From: Saccharospirillum salsuginis
GTDB taxonomy: Bacteria; Pseudomonadota; Gammaproteobacteria; Pseudomonadales; Natronospirillaceae
Direction: 5' to 3'
NCBI RefSeq assembly: GCF_014651855.1
Contig: NZ_BMXR01000006.1
Span: forward strand, 307,515-371,514
DNA length: 64,000 bases
Part shown: one piece after another, positions 17,467 to 29,488 of the stretch
Numbering within the stretch: position 1 is the stretch's first letter
How the letters are laid out: each line of letters opens with the position of its first letter
Notes under the pieces: generated by a model
The model's database searches: none
Told to the model about the DNA's origin: nothing
Seen by the model: the letters and a program-made list of their open reading frames with translations, nothing else
Made by a program: the position numbers and the translations under genes

Positions 17467-18834
17467 CTAAAACCCGTACCGAACCCCAAAAACCACGGCA
17501 TCGTTATCCCGGAACGCATACAAATCCTGCTCCTCGTCCCCGGCCCAATACTCGACCACACTCGCATTCAACGAGAGATGATCGCTGGCCCGCCAGTCCG
17601 CTTCCGCGCGGGTAATCACCCCTTCGTTGCCGGGTAGGTTCACGGCCTGCGCCGTCAGATCAAGCTGGTCGTTCCAGGTTGTCCAGCGTGCCCGCAGCGA
17701 TTGGGACAGCTGGGTTTCGTCCACAGCGAGAGGGTCTCTCCAGTCCAGGGTGTGGATAACACCGACTTCGCCGGTCAGGGTCAGGTTGGCGATACCGGTG
17801 TAGTCGGCGGCGATCATGCCGCGCCATTGCTGGTGGTCGGACCAGGGTTGGGTCGGGTCTTCGGCGGCGAGGTGGACGCCGTTGTGCCAGGCTTGTTCGG
17901 TTTTGAACAGCCAGCTGCCGAGCGCCCGCTGCAGGTTGAAACCGATGATCTGCCGGCGTTGGGGTTGGAGGGTGACCCGCTCGACGAACGGTTGACCGCC
18001 GGCCATGCCGAGGGTGACGTCGGTGAGGCTGTATTGGGTGTCGTTGACGTCCGCGGCGATGACGCGCAGGTCGGTTCCGGGCCAATTACCGGTCCAGCGG
18101 GCGGCATAGCCGAGGGCTTGGTCGGGGTCTTGTTGGTTAAGGGTCGTGGGGCCGCCGCGCCAGGCGATGAGGGGGTCGAATTCGTCGTATTCGGCGGGGT
18201 AGCGGTCGGTACCGGTCCAGCCAAGCAGGGCGAGGTCGAAGTGGCCGGCCCAGTTGAGGGTGGCGGCGGGGACGGGCAGACGCATCTGTTCGAGATCGCT
18301 TTGGCCGGGCCAGCGTTGGTCGCGGCGGGCGAGGACGTCGGTGACGATAAGGCTGTCGGCTTCGCCCCAGGCGAGGGTCTGCAGGCCGGCACGAACCCAG
18401 AGGTCGCCGTTTTGCCAGTCGAGGTAGCTGTCGGACCAGTGGAATTGCCATTGGCGGGCTTCAAACTGGTCGTCGGTGAAGGCGTAGCCGGTCCAGAGTT
18501 CGGCGTCGAACAGGTCGGGCAGCCAGTCGTGGCTGAGTGAGCCGGCCATGCGCAGTCGAACGTCGGACCAGTCGGCGGTGACCTGGCCGTAGAGCTGGGT
18601 TTCGAATCGGGTCAGGTCGGCCTGGTCGCGGCTGGCGCCGTTTTCGGGGGCGCGGTAGCCGTAGGCGGTTTTGTGTTGCAGCCAGCCGAGCCATTGGATC
18701 GGGCTCTCCCGGACCGGTTCGGCCGGGGCGTCGGTTTCCACTTCACCGAAGAAGTCTTCGGCCAGGGTCGGGAGGCTGACTGTGACGAGGGCGGCCGCGA
18801 GGGCCGCCATGGGGAATCGATGGATCGTCATCAT
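17467..18834 (-). CDS. Probable outer-membrane beta-barrel protein (DUF1302-like) of RND cassette
   Basis: 455 aa. The signal peptide (about residues 1-26, ending TLAED) is followed by alternating aromatic/polar stretches typical of outer-membrane strands, and the protein ends in VVFGVRYGF with a terminal Phe. It shows general resemblance to DUF1302/porin-like proteins that accompany RND pump plus LolA-like pairs. The ATG at 18834 overlaps the stop of the upstream gene (ATGATGA), so it is translationally coupled and should act with it. Function as an export channel or as a lipid-accepting barrel is inference. Confidence 0.75.
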   Translation of the reverse strand: MMTIHRFPMAALAAALVTVSLPTLAEDFFGEVETDAPAEPVRESPIQWLGWLQHKTAYGYRAPENGASRDQADLTRFETQLYGQVTADWSDVRLRMAGSLSHDWLPDLFDAELWTGYAFTDDQFEARQWQFHWSDSYLDWQNGDLWVRAGLQTLAWGEADSLIVTDVLARRDQRWPGQSDLEQMRLPVPAATLNWAGHFDLALLGWTGTDRYPAEYDEFDPLIAWRGGPTTLNQQDPDQALGYAARWTGNWPGTDLRVIAADVNDTQYSLTDVTLGMAGGQPFVERVTLQPQRRQIIGFNLQRALGSWLFKTEQAWHNGVHLAAEDPTQPWSDHQQWRGMIAADYTGIANLTLTGEVGVIHTLDWRDPLAVDETQLSQSLRARWTTWNDQLDLTAQAVNLPGNEGVITRAEADWRASDHLSLNASVVEYWAGDEEQDLYAFRDNDAVVFGVRYGF

Positions 18835-19655
18835 TGAATGCCTTGTTGCATGGCCTGGGTGGTGAACAGGCTGGCGTCGTTGTGCTCGTTGTAGTCGATG
18901 CGCTGGATCTGGAATACGCTGGCGTGCTCGCGCTCGCCGTTGCGGGTGGTGATCATCTGGATGCGTCTGGCGGTCCAGATGCCGTCGATCTGTTCCAGGT
19001 CGCGGGCGCTGAAGTATTTGACGCGACCGCCGTCGGCCACCTGGATCTTGGCCTGGACCTGGACGTAATTGTCCTTGCGGATCCACAGTTCGGAGCGCTC
19101 GTAGCCGGTCTCGTCGTCAACGCGTTCGGCGTATTCCGGTTTCGGGACGGATTCGATCCGCCAGGCCGGGTGGCCGTTCACCTCTTCGTCGGCACTGATC
19201 AGGGTGTAGTCGTACCAGTCGATGTTGGGGCCATTCAGGTCCGAGTAGCTGAAGTCGCTGCCCATGAAGGAGCCGGACCGGTCGCCGGCGGCGATGCGGC
19301 GCACCTGCTTGAGGGCGGGCAGGTAGAGCCAGGCGTCGTCGTCCCGGTCGGCGTCGTCGTGGTCGTAACTCAGGTAGGCGGTGCCAGCGACGTCGGTCGG
19401 CGAGCGGAAGAAGGTGATCGACTTGGTGGTGTCGCCGTCTTCCAGCGACAGCATGCGCAGGTCGCGGACCCGTTCGCGGTCTTTTTTGTCGATCAGGATC
19501 AGTTGGGCGTCGGCCTCGGACGAGGTGCCGGTGTCGCGGGCGTCGACGCGCTCCATGATCTCGCGGGCGGTCAGGTCTTCCGCCTGCGCCAGGCCGGCGG
19601 AGGCGAACAGGACCGTGGTCATCAGCAGTAAGGTGGTCGGGTTTGAAAATCGCAT
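18831..19655 (-). CDS. LolA-like outer-membrane lipoprotein-sorting family periplasmic protein
   Basis: 274 aa with a cleavable signal peptide (about residues 1-26, LAQAED). The body (VRDLRMLSLEDGD, WLYLPALKQVRRIAAGDRSGSFMGSDFSYSDL) matches the family often annotated as outer-membrane lipoprotein-sorting protein, a LolA/LolB-like lipid-binding fold. Such proteins sit beside MMPL/RND pumps and are thought to receive a hydrophobic cargo in the periplasm. AGGAGG precedes the start, which overlaps the RND stop by one base. Confidence 0.85.
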   Translation of the reverse strand: MRFSNPTTLLLMTTVLFASAGLAQAEDLTAREIMERVDARDTGTSSEADAQLILIDKKDRERVRDLRMLSLEDGDTTKSITFFRSPTDVAGTAYLSYDHDDADRDDDAWLYLPALKQVRRIAAGDRSGSFMGSDFSYSDLNGPNIDWYDYTLISADEEVNGHPAWRIESVPKPEYAERVDDETGYERSELWIRKDNYVQVQAKIQVADGGRVKYFSARDLEQIDGIWTARRIQMITTRNGEREHASVFQIQRIDYNEHNDASLFTTQAMQQGIQ

Positions 19656-22006
19656 CAGAGGTTTCCTCCTTTGGCGGACGCGGTGAGCGTCGGGGTGGTG
19701 TCGGTACGTTCGGCCCGGCCGTCGATCAAATGCAGCACGGCGGGCAGGAAGATCAGGTCGCCAACCAGGGCGAGCGCCATGATGGTGGCGGCGAACAGGC
19801 CGGTGTAGATGTAGGGAATGAAGGAGCCGAGCAGCATGACGCTGAAGCCGATCACCAGTACCAGCGAGGTGAAGACCACGGCGCGACCGGCCTGTTGGGT
19901 GGCCTGGTGGATGGCGTCGTAAGTATTCAGGCCCTGGCGGCGGCCGCGCAGGTAGCGGTTCATCATGTGAATAGCGTCGTCCACGGCGATGCCCATGGTC
20001 ATGGCGCCGACGATCATGGTGCCGAGGTTCAATGGGATGTTGAGCAGCACCAACAGGGCACCGGTGAGCAGAATCGGTACAACGCTCGGCACCAGGGCGA
20101 TCAGTCCATATTTTAGCGAGCGGAACAGGACAATGAAGCTGCCGCCGATGATCAGCAAGGCGACCATGAACGACTGGAACATGCCCTGATTAATGTAAGT
20201 ATCCTGAGCGTTGTACATCACCAGGCTGCCACTGAGCTGGACGGGCAGGGCTGGGAAGTTGTCGGCGATATGGTGTTCGACGCGCTCGAGTAAGGCGCGG
20301 GTCTCGCCGGCGTTCATGTTCAGAATCGGCACACTGATGCGCAGGTAACGTTCGTCGAAATCCTTGAGGTCGGTCAGGTCTTCGTCGCTGCCGCTGTTCT
20401 CGTAGAGCAACAGGAACTGGGCCGCCATCTCACGGCTGGTCGGCAGCTCGCGGAAGGCTGGATCGTCGAAATTCAGCGACTGGTTGATCTGCTTGTGGAA
20501 GTCGACCAGCGAATTGACCTGACCGCTTTCCGGCTGGTTTTCCAGCCAGGCCTGCAAGGCATCGACCCGGTGCAGGAAAGCCGGTTCGTGAATGCCACCG
20601 GGTTCGCCGCTGTCGATCATCAGGTCGATGTTCTGGATGCCGTTGTAAGTGCGGTCGAAATACTTCAGGTCCGCCCGGGTCGGGTTGTCCTGTTTGAAAT
20701 AGGTGATGAAGTTGGAATCGACCTTGAGATTCGGGACCAGCACCAGACTGGCGACCAGTAAGACGGCACCCGCCACGGTCAGCGTCCGCCGGTGGCGATG
20801 GGTCCAGTCGGGCACTGTCGATGTCAGGCGAGCGACCAGGCCGGTGTCGACACTGTGCCGGGTGCGGTCGGAGAACCAGGGAATGAAGCTGAGCAGGGCG
20901 GGCAACAGCGTCATCGCCAATACAAACAGTGTCATCGCGCCGATGGCGCCGAGCCAGGCGAACTGCTTGACCGGGACCAGTTGGGTCACGCTCAGCGCCA
21001 AAAAGCCCGCGGCCGTGGTCAGGGCGGTGAAAAAGGCGGGTACCCAGAGGTGTTCGACAGTGGACCGGGCCGCGGCTTTCGGATCCTGCCCTTCGCCGCG
21101 GAAGCGATAGAACTCGACCAGTACGTGCACCGACACGCCGACCCCGATGATGATCAGCGCCGGTACCAGGGCGGATTCGACCACCGAATGCGGCCAGCCC
21201 ATGACGCCCTGGATACCGGTGACCAGGGTAATGGCGCTGCCGATCAGCACCCAGGGAATCAGGGTGCCGGTGGCCGATCGGAAGCTGACGAAGAGGATGA
21301 CGATCATCACCACCGCCATGGTCGGATTGATCCAGGCCTGATCGCGCTTGGACAGCACCTCGAACTGTTCGGCGAACACCGGCTGGCCGCTCAGATGCAG
21401 CGGATAGCCGCGTTCGGCATAACCCTGTTCCTCGATGAATGCCCGCACGGCCGTCATCAGCGACATCTTCACTTCATTGCTGCCGCTCTGGTACTGAACG
21501 CGCGCGGCGATGCGGGTGTGTTGAAAGTCCTCGGTGATCAGGCTGCCGAGCGCCATCTCTTCCCCGGCCATGATCTCGCGACCTTCGGCCAGGAGGTCTG
21601 TATCACCGAAGTCCTCGAATACCGTATCGGTCGCCAGCAAGCCGCCGTCCGAATGGGTGTACTGGTATTTCGACAACGAACGGACCTGGGTGACCTCGGG
21701 CCGGCGTTCCAGAAAATCGGTCAACTCGTCAATGACGGTGAGGGTATCCGGATTGATGACATCGGCTTGGTCTGCCGGCGCATCGATGCCGATGGAGAGG
21801 TATTCGACATCGCCGAAACGGTCGAGCAACTGATTGAAATCGTCCAGATGCGGGTCGCCTTCGAGGAAGAAGCGTTCGTTGGAATTGTCGTAGTAGAGGT
21901 TGTCCATCGGGGGGATGGACAGGGCCAGCAGGACGCCGAGGGCGGCCAGCACCAGCCAGCGACCTTTGACGACGGCCGTGGCCCAGCCGTGGATAAACGA
22001 TGCCAT
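19655..22006 (-). CDS. RND/MMPL superfamily transporter
   Basis: A 783-aa inner-membrane protein with two repeats, each with one TM, a large periplasmic loop and five further TMs. MMPL-type motifs include GVGVSVHVLVEFYRF in the first half and MTMGIAVDDAIHMMNRYLRG in the second. These pumps move lipids, hopanoids, pigments or other hydrophobic cargo. The ATG at 22006 is backed by CAAGGAGACCCC; a longer frame to 22039 is less likely. It is the first gene of the cassette with the LolA-like and barrel proteins, together spanning the envelope. Confidence 0.9.
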   Translation of the reverse strand: MASFIHGWATAVVKGRWLVLAALGVLLALSIPPMDNLYYDNSNERFFLEGDPHLDDFNQLLDRFGDVEYLSIGIDAPADQADVINPDTLTVIDELTDFLERRPEVTQVRSLSKYQYTHSDGGLLATDTVFEDFGDTDLLAEGREIMAGEEMALGSLITEDFQHTRIAARVQYQSGSNEVKMSLMTAVRAFIEEQGYAERGYPLHLSGQPVFAEQFEVLSKRDQAWINPTMAVVMIVILFVSFRSATGTLIPWVLIGSAITLVTGIQGVMGWPHSVVESALVPALIIIGVGVSVHVLVEFYRFRGEGQDPKAAARSTVEHLWVPAFFTALTTAAGFLALSVTQLVPVKQFAWLGAIGAMTLFVLAMTLLPALLSFIPWFSDRTRHSVDTGLVARLTSTVPDWTHRHRRTLTVAGAVLLVASLVLVPNLKVDSNFITYFKQDNPTRADLKYFDRTYNGIQNIDLMIDSGEPGGIHEPAFLHRVDALQAWLENQPESGQVNSLVDFHKQINQSLNFDDPAFRELPTSREMAAQFLLLYENSGSDEDLTDLKDFDERYLRISVPILNMNAGETRALLERVEHHIADNFPALPVQLSGSLVMYNAQDTYINQGMFQSFMVALLIIGGSFIVLFRSLKYGLIALVPSVVPILLTGALLVLLNIPLNLGTMIVGAMTMGIAVDDAIHMMNRYLRGRRQGLNTYDAIHQATQQAGRAVVFTSLVLVIGFSVMLLGSFIPYIYTGLFAATIMALALVGDLIFLPAVLHLIDGRAERTDTTPTLTASAKGGNL

Positions 22007-22222
22007 GGGGTCTCCTTGAGCTATGTTATCGTTGTTCACATATAAGTTAACAGCGTGAAGTTATGATTGTAAAGTTATGATTGTTCAGATTGTGACTTTT
22101 GGCAGGGTGGCGCGTTCCCGGGCTGGAAGGTCAAGTCGTTGAAACTGAGAGGCCGGTCTCGGTGCGTGACGCGTTTTTGTGGAATGCTGCCTCTAATGAG
22201 AAATAAAGCTGAGGAGTAGCGC

Positions 22223-22933
22223 ATGCGCTGGTTGTTGTGGGGTCTTTGCATCGCAGGGCTGGCGGGCTGTAACCCGGCGGTGCCGGGCGATGTACAGGAA
22301 CAGGACGAATCGGATCCGGTCTCGGGTACGACCGAAGGCGATGCCACGCTGCCGCTGGACATCAGCGGCATTCGCTTCACCGAGCGGACGCCCGGGCCGG
22401 TTATGGTGGTGCTGGAGACGGAACTGCCGACCGAGGCCGACGTCCAGGTGTATGTCGATGGCTACCTGGTGAAAGAGGAGGCGATCCCCAGGTCCTGTCA
22501 GGTATTACCGGCAGTCACCGTCTGTGAGGACTCGGTGTTCCGCAAGGTGCCGGTGATGATCGAGCGGAGTGGCGAGATGAACGTCGAAGTGGTGGCGATG
22601 AAAGGGGACCGCTGGCGGAGCGAGTCGTTCTCGCAAACGATAACGTTGGCGTCCTGCCAGTCCAATCAAGCCACTTACGAGTCCGAACTGCAGCCGATTC
22701 TGCGGGGCAGCTGTGAACGTTGCCACGGTAACGGCAACGCCGGCGTATTCACCGCCGACGACACCTGGCCGCAGTTTCGCACTTCGCTGATCAACCGGGG
22801 CGATGCCTTCTATCGTTACCCGTCCGGACAGGATCCGGGTCACGACGCGCATCCCTTCAGCCCCTATGACGCCACCTATCGCCTGATGGCCGAGATGCTC
22901 TGGCGTGCCGAAGGGGACTTTTCCTGTTCGTAA
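22223..22933 (+). CDS. Lipoprotein with one c-type haem-binding motif
   Basis: 236 aa. The lipobox GLAGC (Cys at residue 17) predicts a lipid-anchored protein, and Asn at +2 of the mature protein fits outer-membrane sorting. An Ig-like or beta-rich segment (about residues 45-140) is followed by SCERCHGNGNAG near residue 170, a CxxCH haem motif. The 65 residues after it are short for a full cytochrome c domain, though DPGHDAHPFSPYDATYRLMAEM could supply the rest. GAGGAG precedes the ATG. It is divergent from the RND cassette and upstream of the P450 gene. Function unknown. Confidence 0.75.
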   Translation: MRWLLWGLCIAGLAGCNPAVPGDVQEQDESDPVSGTTEGDATLPLDISGIRFTERTPGPVMVVLETELPTEADVQVYVDGYLVKEEAIPRSCQVLPAVTVCEDSVFRKVPVMIERSGEMNVEVVAMKGDRWRSESFSQTITLASCQSNQATYESELQPILRGSCERCHGNGNAGVFTADDTWPQFRTSLINRGDAFYRYPSGQDPGHDAHPFSPYDATYRLMAEMLWRAEGDFSCS

Positions 22934-23086
22934 AGGCATACTGCAAAACCTGAAATGGATCACAGCCTGGAACAGTATGACTTTACGTCATTATGTTTCG
23001 GGACCAAGCTGGTTCAGCATCCCGCGACCTCTCAGGCGGTTCCTGAATGCCCGATTGGCGCGGTTCGTCAGTCAAGGAGTTGCAGT

Positions 23087-24421
23087 ATGAGCAGTCAAAT
23101 CAGCCAGGCCGCCGGGCGGGAAATCCCGGGCGACAAGGGTTGGCCCCTGATCGGCCACACGCTTGAAGTTCTCAAGGACATCCAGACCTTTTTCGATCGC
23201 AAGACGGACGCCTATGGCGAGGTGTTCTCCACCCGCTTTCTCGGTGAAACCTGGATCCGCCTGACCGGTCCGGACGCCTGTCAGTTCCTGTTGCAGGACA
23301 GTGGCAACCACTTCTCCACCAAACTCGGTTGGGAAAGTTTCGTCGGTGATCTCTTCCCCCGTGGCTTGATGCTGAAAGACGACGACGAGCATCGGTATCA
23401 CCGGCGCATCATGCAATCCGCATTCAAGAAGGAAGCCATGGTGCGGTACCAGTCGCTGATGGCCGATGTCATGCCACGACTGTTCAGCCAGATCCCGACC
23501 CAGGGCGAGGTGGAGTTTTCCGAGTATTCCCGCCAGGCCCTGCTGGAAATCGGATCCCGTGTCTTCATCGGCGAATCCGACCCGAACCGGATCGACCAAT
23601 TGCAGAAAGCCTTTCGCAACACCGTCGAAGCGACCATGGCGATCGTGCGCAAACCCATACCGGGCACAAAATACAATCGTGGTCTGAAAGGTCGCGCCTT
23701 TCTTGAATCCTATTTCCTGGACAAGGTCGCGGAAAAACGCCAGGACGTCAGTGGCAACCTCTTCGCCCAGCTGTGTCAGGCCAAGGACGAAGACGGCAAC
23801 GATTTCAGCGACCAGAACATTGCCGACCACATGATCTTCATGCTGATGGCCGCTCAGGACACCACCAGCAGCGCCCTGACCAGCCTAATGTATGCCCTGA
23901 CCGAATACCCCGAGTGGCAGGACAGATTACGCGAGGAATTCCGGCCTTACCAAACCTTGAGCTACGCGGACTTGCCGGAGCTGCGCCAGACGTCCTGGGC
24001 GTTCAAGGAAGTGCTGCGCATGTTCACCCCGGGCGCCGTCATCCCGAGACGTTCAAAGCACGAGGTGATCTACAACGGTTATCGCATCCCGGCGAACACC
24101 GTGGTGTCCGTCTCCCCGGTTCACAATCATTATCTGCCGGAATACTGGAAAAACCCGGAGGTCTTCGACCCGGAACGGTTCGCACCGGGCCGCGAGGAAG
24201 ACAAACAGCATCCGTTCCTGTTCGCCCCGTTCAGTGGCGGCGCCCACAAGTGCATCGGAATGCATTTCGCGGAGATGGAGGTCAAGATGATCCTCTTCTA
24301 CCTGCTGAAAATGTTCCGCATCGAACGCGATACCCGCATCCCCGTCAAATGGCAAAAAGCCCCGGTGTGGCATCCCAAGAAAGGACTGCCCATTCGGTTT
24401 TCTGTCTTGCCCGCTTCTTGA
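23087..24421 (+). CDS. Cytochrome P450 (CYP120/CYP26-like)
   Basis: A 444-aa soluble monooxygenase. The haem-thiolate loop is FSGGAHKCIGMHFA with the Cys ligand near residue 389, the I-helix oxygen-activation motif is AAQDTTSS, and the K-helix ExxR is KEVLRM. The overall pattern, including the N-terminal GWPLIGHTLEVLKD, resembles CYP120/CYP26 enzymes that hydroxylate retinoid- or fatty-acid-like substrates; the substrate is not known here. AAGGAG precedes the ATG. No ferredoxin or reductase gene is adjacent, so electrons come from elsewhere. Confidence 0.93.
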   Translation: MSSQISQAAGREIPGDKGWPLIGHTLEVLKDIQTFFDRKTDAYGEVFSTRFLGETWIRLTGPDACQFLLQDSGNHFSTKLGWESFVGDLFPRGLMLKDDDEHRYHRRIMQSAFKKEAMVRYQSLMADVMPRLFSQIPTQGEVEFSEYSRQALLEIGSRVFIGESDPNRIDQLQKAFRNTVEATMAIVRKPIPGTKYNRGLKGRAFLESYFLDKVAEKRQDVSGNLFAQLCQAKDEDGNDFSDQNIADHMIFMLMAAQDTTSSALTSLMYALTEYPEWQDRLREEFRPYQTLSYADLPELRQTSWAFKEVLRMFTPGAVIPRRSKHEVIYNGYRIPANTVVSVSPVHNHYLPEYWKNPEVFDPERFAPGREEDKQHPFLFAPFSGGAHKCIGMHFAEMEVKMILFYLLKMFRIERDTRIPVKWQKAPVWHPKKGLPIRFSVLPAS

Positions 24422-24442
24422 CGGTTGAGCTTGTGGAATGTT

Positions 24443-24457
24443 GGGTGCCCACCCTAC
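24443..24457. repeat. Short REP-like sequence
   Basis: GGGTGCCCACCCTAC, the reverse complement of the type at 17415, lies just after the P450 gene. Confidence 0.5.
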
Positions 24458-24501
24458 GAAAAATTAGGGAAAGCGGTGTCTACGGTGGCACGATTCAAGC
24501 G

Positions 24502-24611
24502 ACCGGTGCCGGGGGGTGGCCTATTCGGGGAAGTCGGCAGCATGGATGCTGCCGTCTAGCTTACATGGATGTATTCACAGCGACCCCGAATAGGCTACCC
24601 CCGGCACCGGG
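24502..24611 (+). repeat. Dispersed hairpin element, copy 5 (plus orientation)
   Basis: The left arm ends GGCCTATTCGGGG and the right arm starts CCCCGAATAGGCT; both extend outward to ACCGGTGCC / GGCACCGGG. The core hairpin GGCAGCATGGATGCTGCC is perfect, followed by GTCTAGC and ACATGGATGTATTCACAGCG. It sits between the convergent P450 and lacZ genes. Confidence 0.92.
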
Positions 24612-24678
24612 TGCGGACCCATGGCACCGAAGGTAATTAAGCCACAGTCTACCCAGTCAATTCCTGGCACCCAATTCG

Positions 24679-27819
<3,141 letters not shown>

Positions 27820-27888
27820 CTATGACCGGGTCAAACCGAGTTGAGGTTCAAGAAAATCGCGAAGCAACAACCGACGACTTTCCGTCAC

Positions 27889-27904
27889 TGTGCGGTTGCT
27901 CACA
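27889..27904. promoter_or_regulatory. Candidate CRP/Vfr-type site
   Basis: TGTGCGGTTGCTCACA matches TGTGA-N6-TCACA with one mismatch, about 130 bases upstream of lacZ. It was found by eye only. Confidence 0.35.
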
Positions 27905-28194
27905 ATAATACAAAGTGAAAATTGTCACTGGACATTGTTCATAACCTGAATGCGTCAATTCATCACAGGAAAGTTGTGATCAGATCGGGATCCGGATTGT
28001 GATGGACTAGAAATTGGCACTTCGTTCGAAGCAAAAATGACATCATTTTGACTGTGAAAAGGCCCTAATTCGTCAATCTTAGTCGTTTCTGTAATAAAAA
28101 ATACGATTAGAAGTACCGCACATTTATTAAAACCATCCTCCCGTACCATGCCCTGCATCTTCACTCATCACACGAAAGGCATGGTCAAATCATT

Positions 28195-29343
28195 ATGAAG
28201 AAGTTCACACTCTCAATTTCGGTGCTCGCCAGTGTGGCGCTGGCAGGATGCCAAATCGAAGATGGAACTTCGCAATTCCCATTTGGATCCGGGAGCGGCG
28301 CTGACAGTTACACCCTGTCATATTCATTGCAGGCCGATCGGTCCGCTGGCTCCAGCGTGCAGAACGCGGCGCTTGCATCCGACGGTCAGTATTATTTTTA
28401 CTTGGACACTGCCGATACCACCGCCGGCACAGTTCAATTTTTCATCAACGGTACTCATGTCAATTCGGACTCCACTTATCCGTACGATTTGAACGGTGGC
28501 AGCCAATTGGCCGCCAATGTTCAGGACATGAGCGTATTCACTGAAGGCAGCAACAACCTCATCGCTAAAATCGATGGCGAAATTGTTTCCAATTCCGAAT
28601 TCAATCTGGAGGTAGTGACCACCGACCCCGAGCCGACACCGGACCCCGAGCCGACACCGGACCCCGAACCGACGCCGGACCCTGAACCGACACCGGATCC
28701 CGAACCCGAGCCGGAACCGACACCCAGTTACAGCCTGGTATTCTCAACCGTCTCAGATCGGAGCAGTCCGGCGACGGTGGAAGGTGAATCCTTCGATGTC
28801 AGTGGTACCTACTATTTCTTCCTGGATACCAGCGGTGTGGATGTCGGTGCGATTCGCTTTTACATCAATGGGTCTCTCATCCAGACCGAGTGGGGATATC
28901 CCTATGACATACAAGGCGGTAGCGATAGCAGTGCCAATGCCCAGGTCATGACCGATTTCAGAGAAGGCCAGAACACCATTACGGCCGAACTGGATGGCGT
29001 CCAGGTAGCCAGCGCTACCATGACCGTGGGTACGAACACCGACCCGGAACCTGAACCGGAGCCCGAACCGCAACCAGAGCCCGATCCGGTCGATACAATG
29101 GATGTCACCTTGTACTGGAACACACCCCTGGAACGGGAAAACGGTGAAACCCTGGACGTGAACGAGATCGGCGGCTACGAGATCCGGTACCGCCTGGCCG
29201 GCGAGGAATACCAGTCCGTCACCATCAACGACGGATCTGCGGACCAACATCTGTTCACCGACCTGACAGCGGGCGATTACGAATTCCAGATCGCCACCTT
29301 CGATACCGACGGCGTCTACAGTGAGTTTGTAGCCGCGCAGTAG
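28195..29343 (+). CDS. Lipoprotein with duplicated beta-domain and fibronectin-III-like end
   Basis: 382 aa. Lipobox LAGC (Cys 19). Two homologous domains of about 100 residues (about 40-142 and 180-280) share the pattern DRS...YYF(Y/F)LDT...FYING...YPYD(L/I)xGGS...ANxQxM...EGxN. They are joined by an acidic Pro-rich spacer of repeated PTPDPE units (about 145-178) and followed by a second E-P spacer and an FN3-like domain (MDVTLYWNTP...YEIRYRLAG...YEFQIATFD). This looks like a surface-displayed binding or adhesion protein; the ligand is unknown. An intrinsic terminator follows. Confidence 0.8.
   Translation: MKKFTLSISVLASVALAGCQIEDGTSQFPFGSGSGADSYTLSYSLQADRSAGSSVQNAALASDGQYYFYLDTADTTAGTVQFFINGTHVNSDSTYPYDLNGGSQLAANVQDMSVFTEGSNNLIAKIDGEIVSNSEFNLEVVTTDPEPTPDPEPTPDPEPTPDPEPTPDPEPEPEPTPSYSLVFSTVSDRSSPATVEGESFDVSGTYYFFLDTSGVDVGAIRFYINGSLIQTEWGYPYDIQGGSDSSANAQVMTDFREGQNTITAELDGVQVASATMTVGTNTDPEPEPEPEPQPEPDPVDTMDVTLYWNTPLERENGETLDVNEIGGYEIRYRLAGEEYQSVTINDGSADQHLFTDLTAGDYEFQIATFDTDGVYSEFVAAQ
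28621..28730 (+). repeat. Tandem repeat encoding the PTPDPE linker
   Basis: About four 18-base units of the type CCCGAGCCGACACCGGAC, decaying into CCCGAGCCGGAA. They lie inside the lipoprotein gene. Length variation by slippage is possible. Confidence 0.85.
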
Positions 29344-29369
29344 GCAACCCAGCAAAGTGAGTGCTTGAT

Positions 29370-29395
29370 ACCCCGGCTTGTCCGGGGTTTTTTTT
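29370..29395 (+). terminator. Intrinsic terminator
   Basis: CCCCGG, loop CTTGT, CCGGGG followed by eight T after the lipoprotein gene. Confidence 0.93.
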
Positions 29396-29488
29396 ACGCG
29401 ACAGAAGGGTGTCTGAAGCCGATCGGCATTCAATCTTGCCGGTTCCTTGAGTAGGATGAGGTTGTCTCTCTCAACTGGATCACCACTC

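Noticed and set aside
20792..22045. A 417-aa open frame opposite the RND gene
   Set aside because: Antisense to a clear transporter; His/Gln-rich translation without domains.
28621..28730. Short direct repeats as a possible CRISPR array
   Set aside because: The units are contiguous 18-mers without spacers, in frame, and encode a PTPDPE linker inside a lipoprotein gene.
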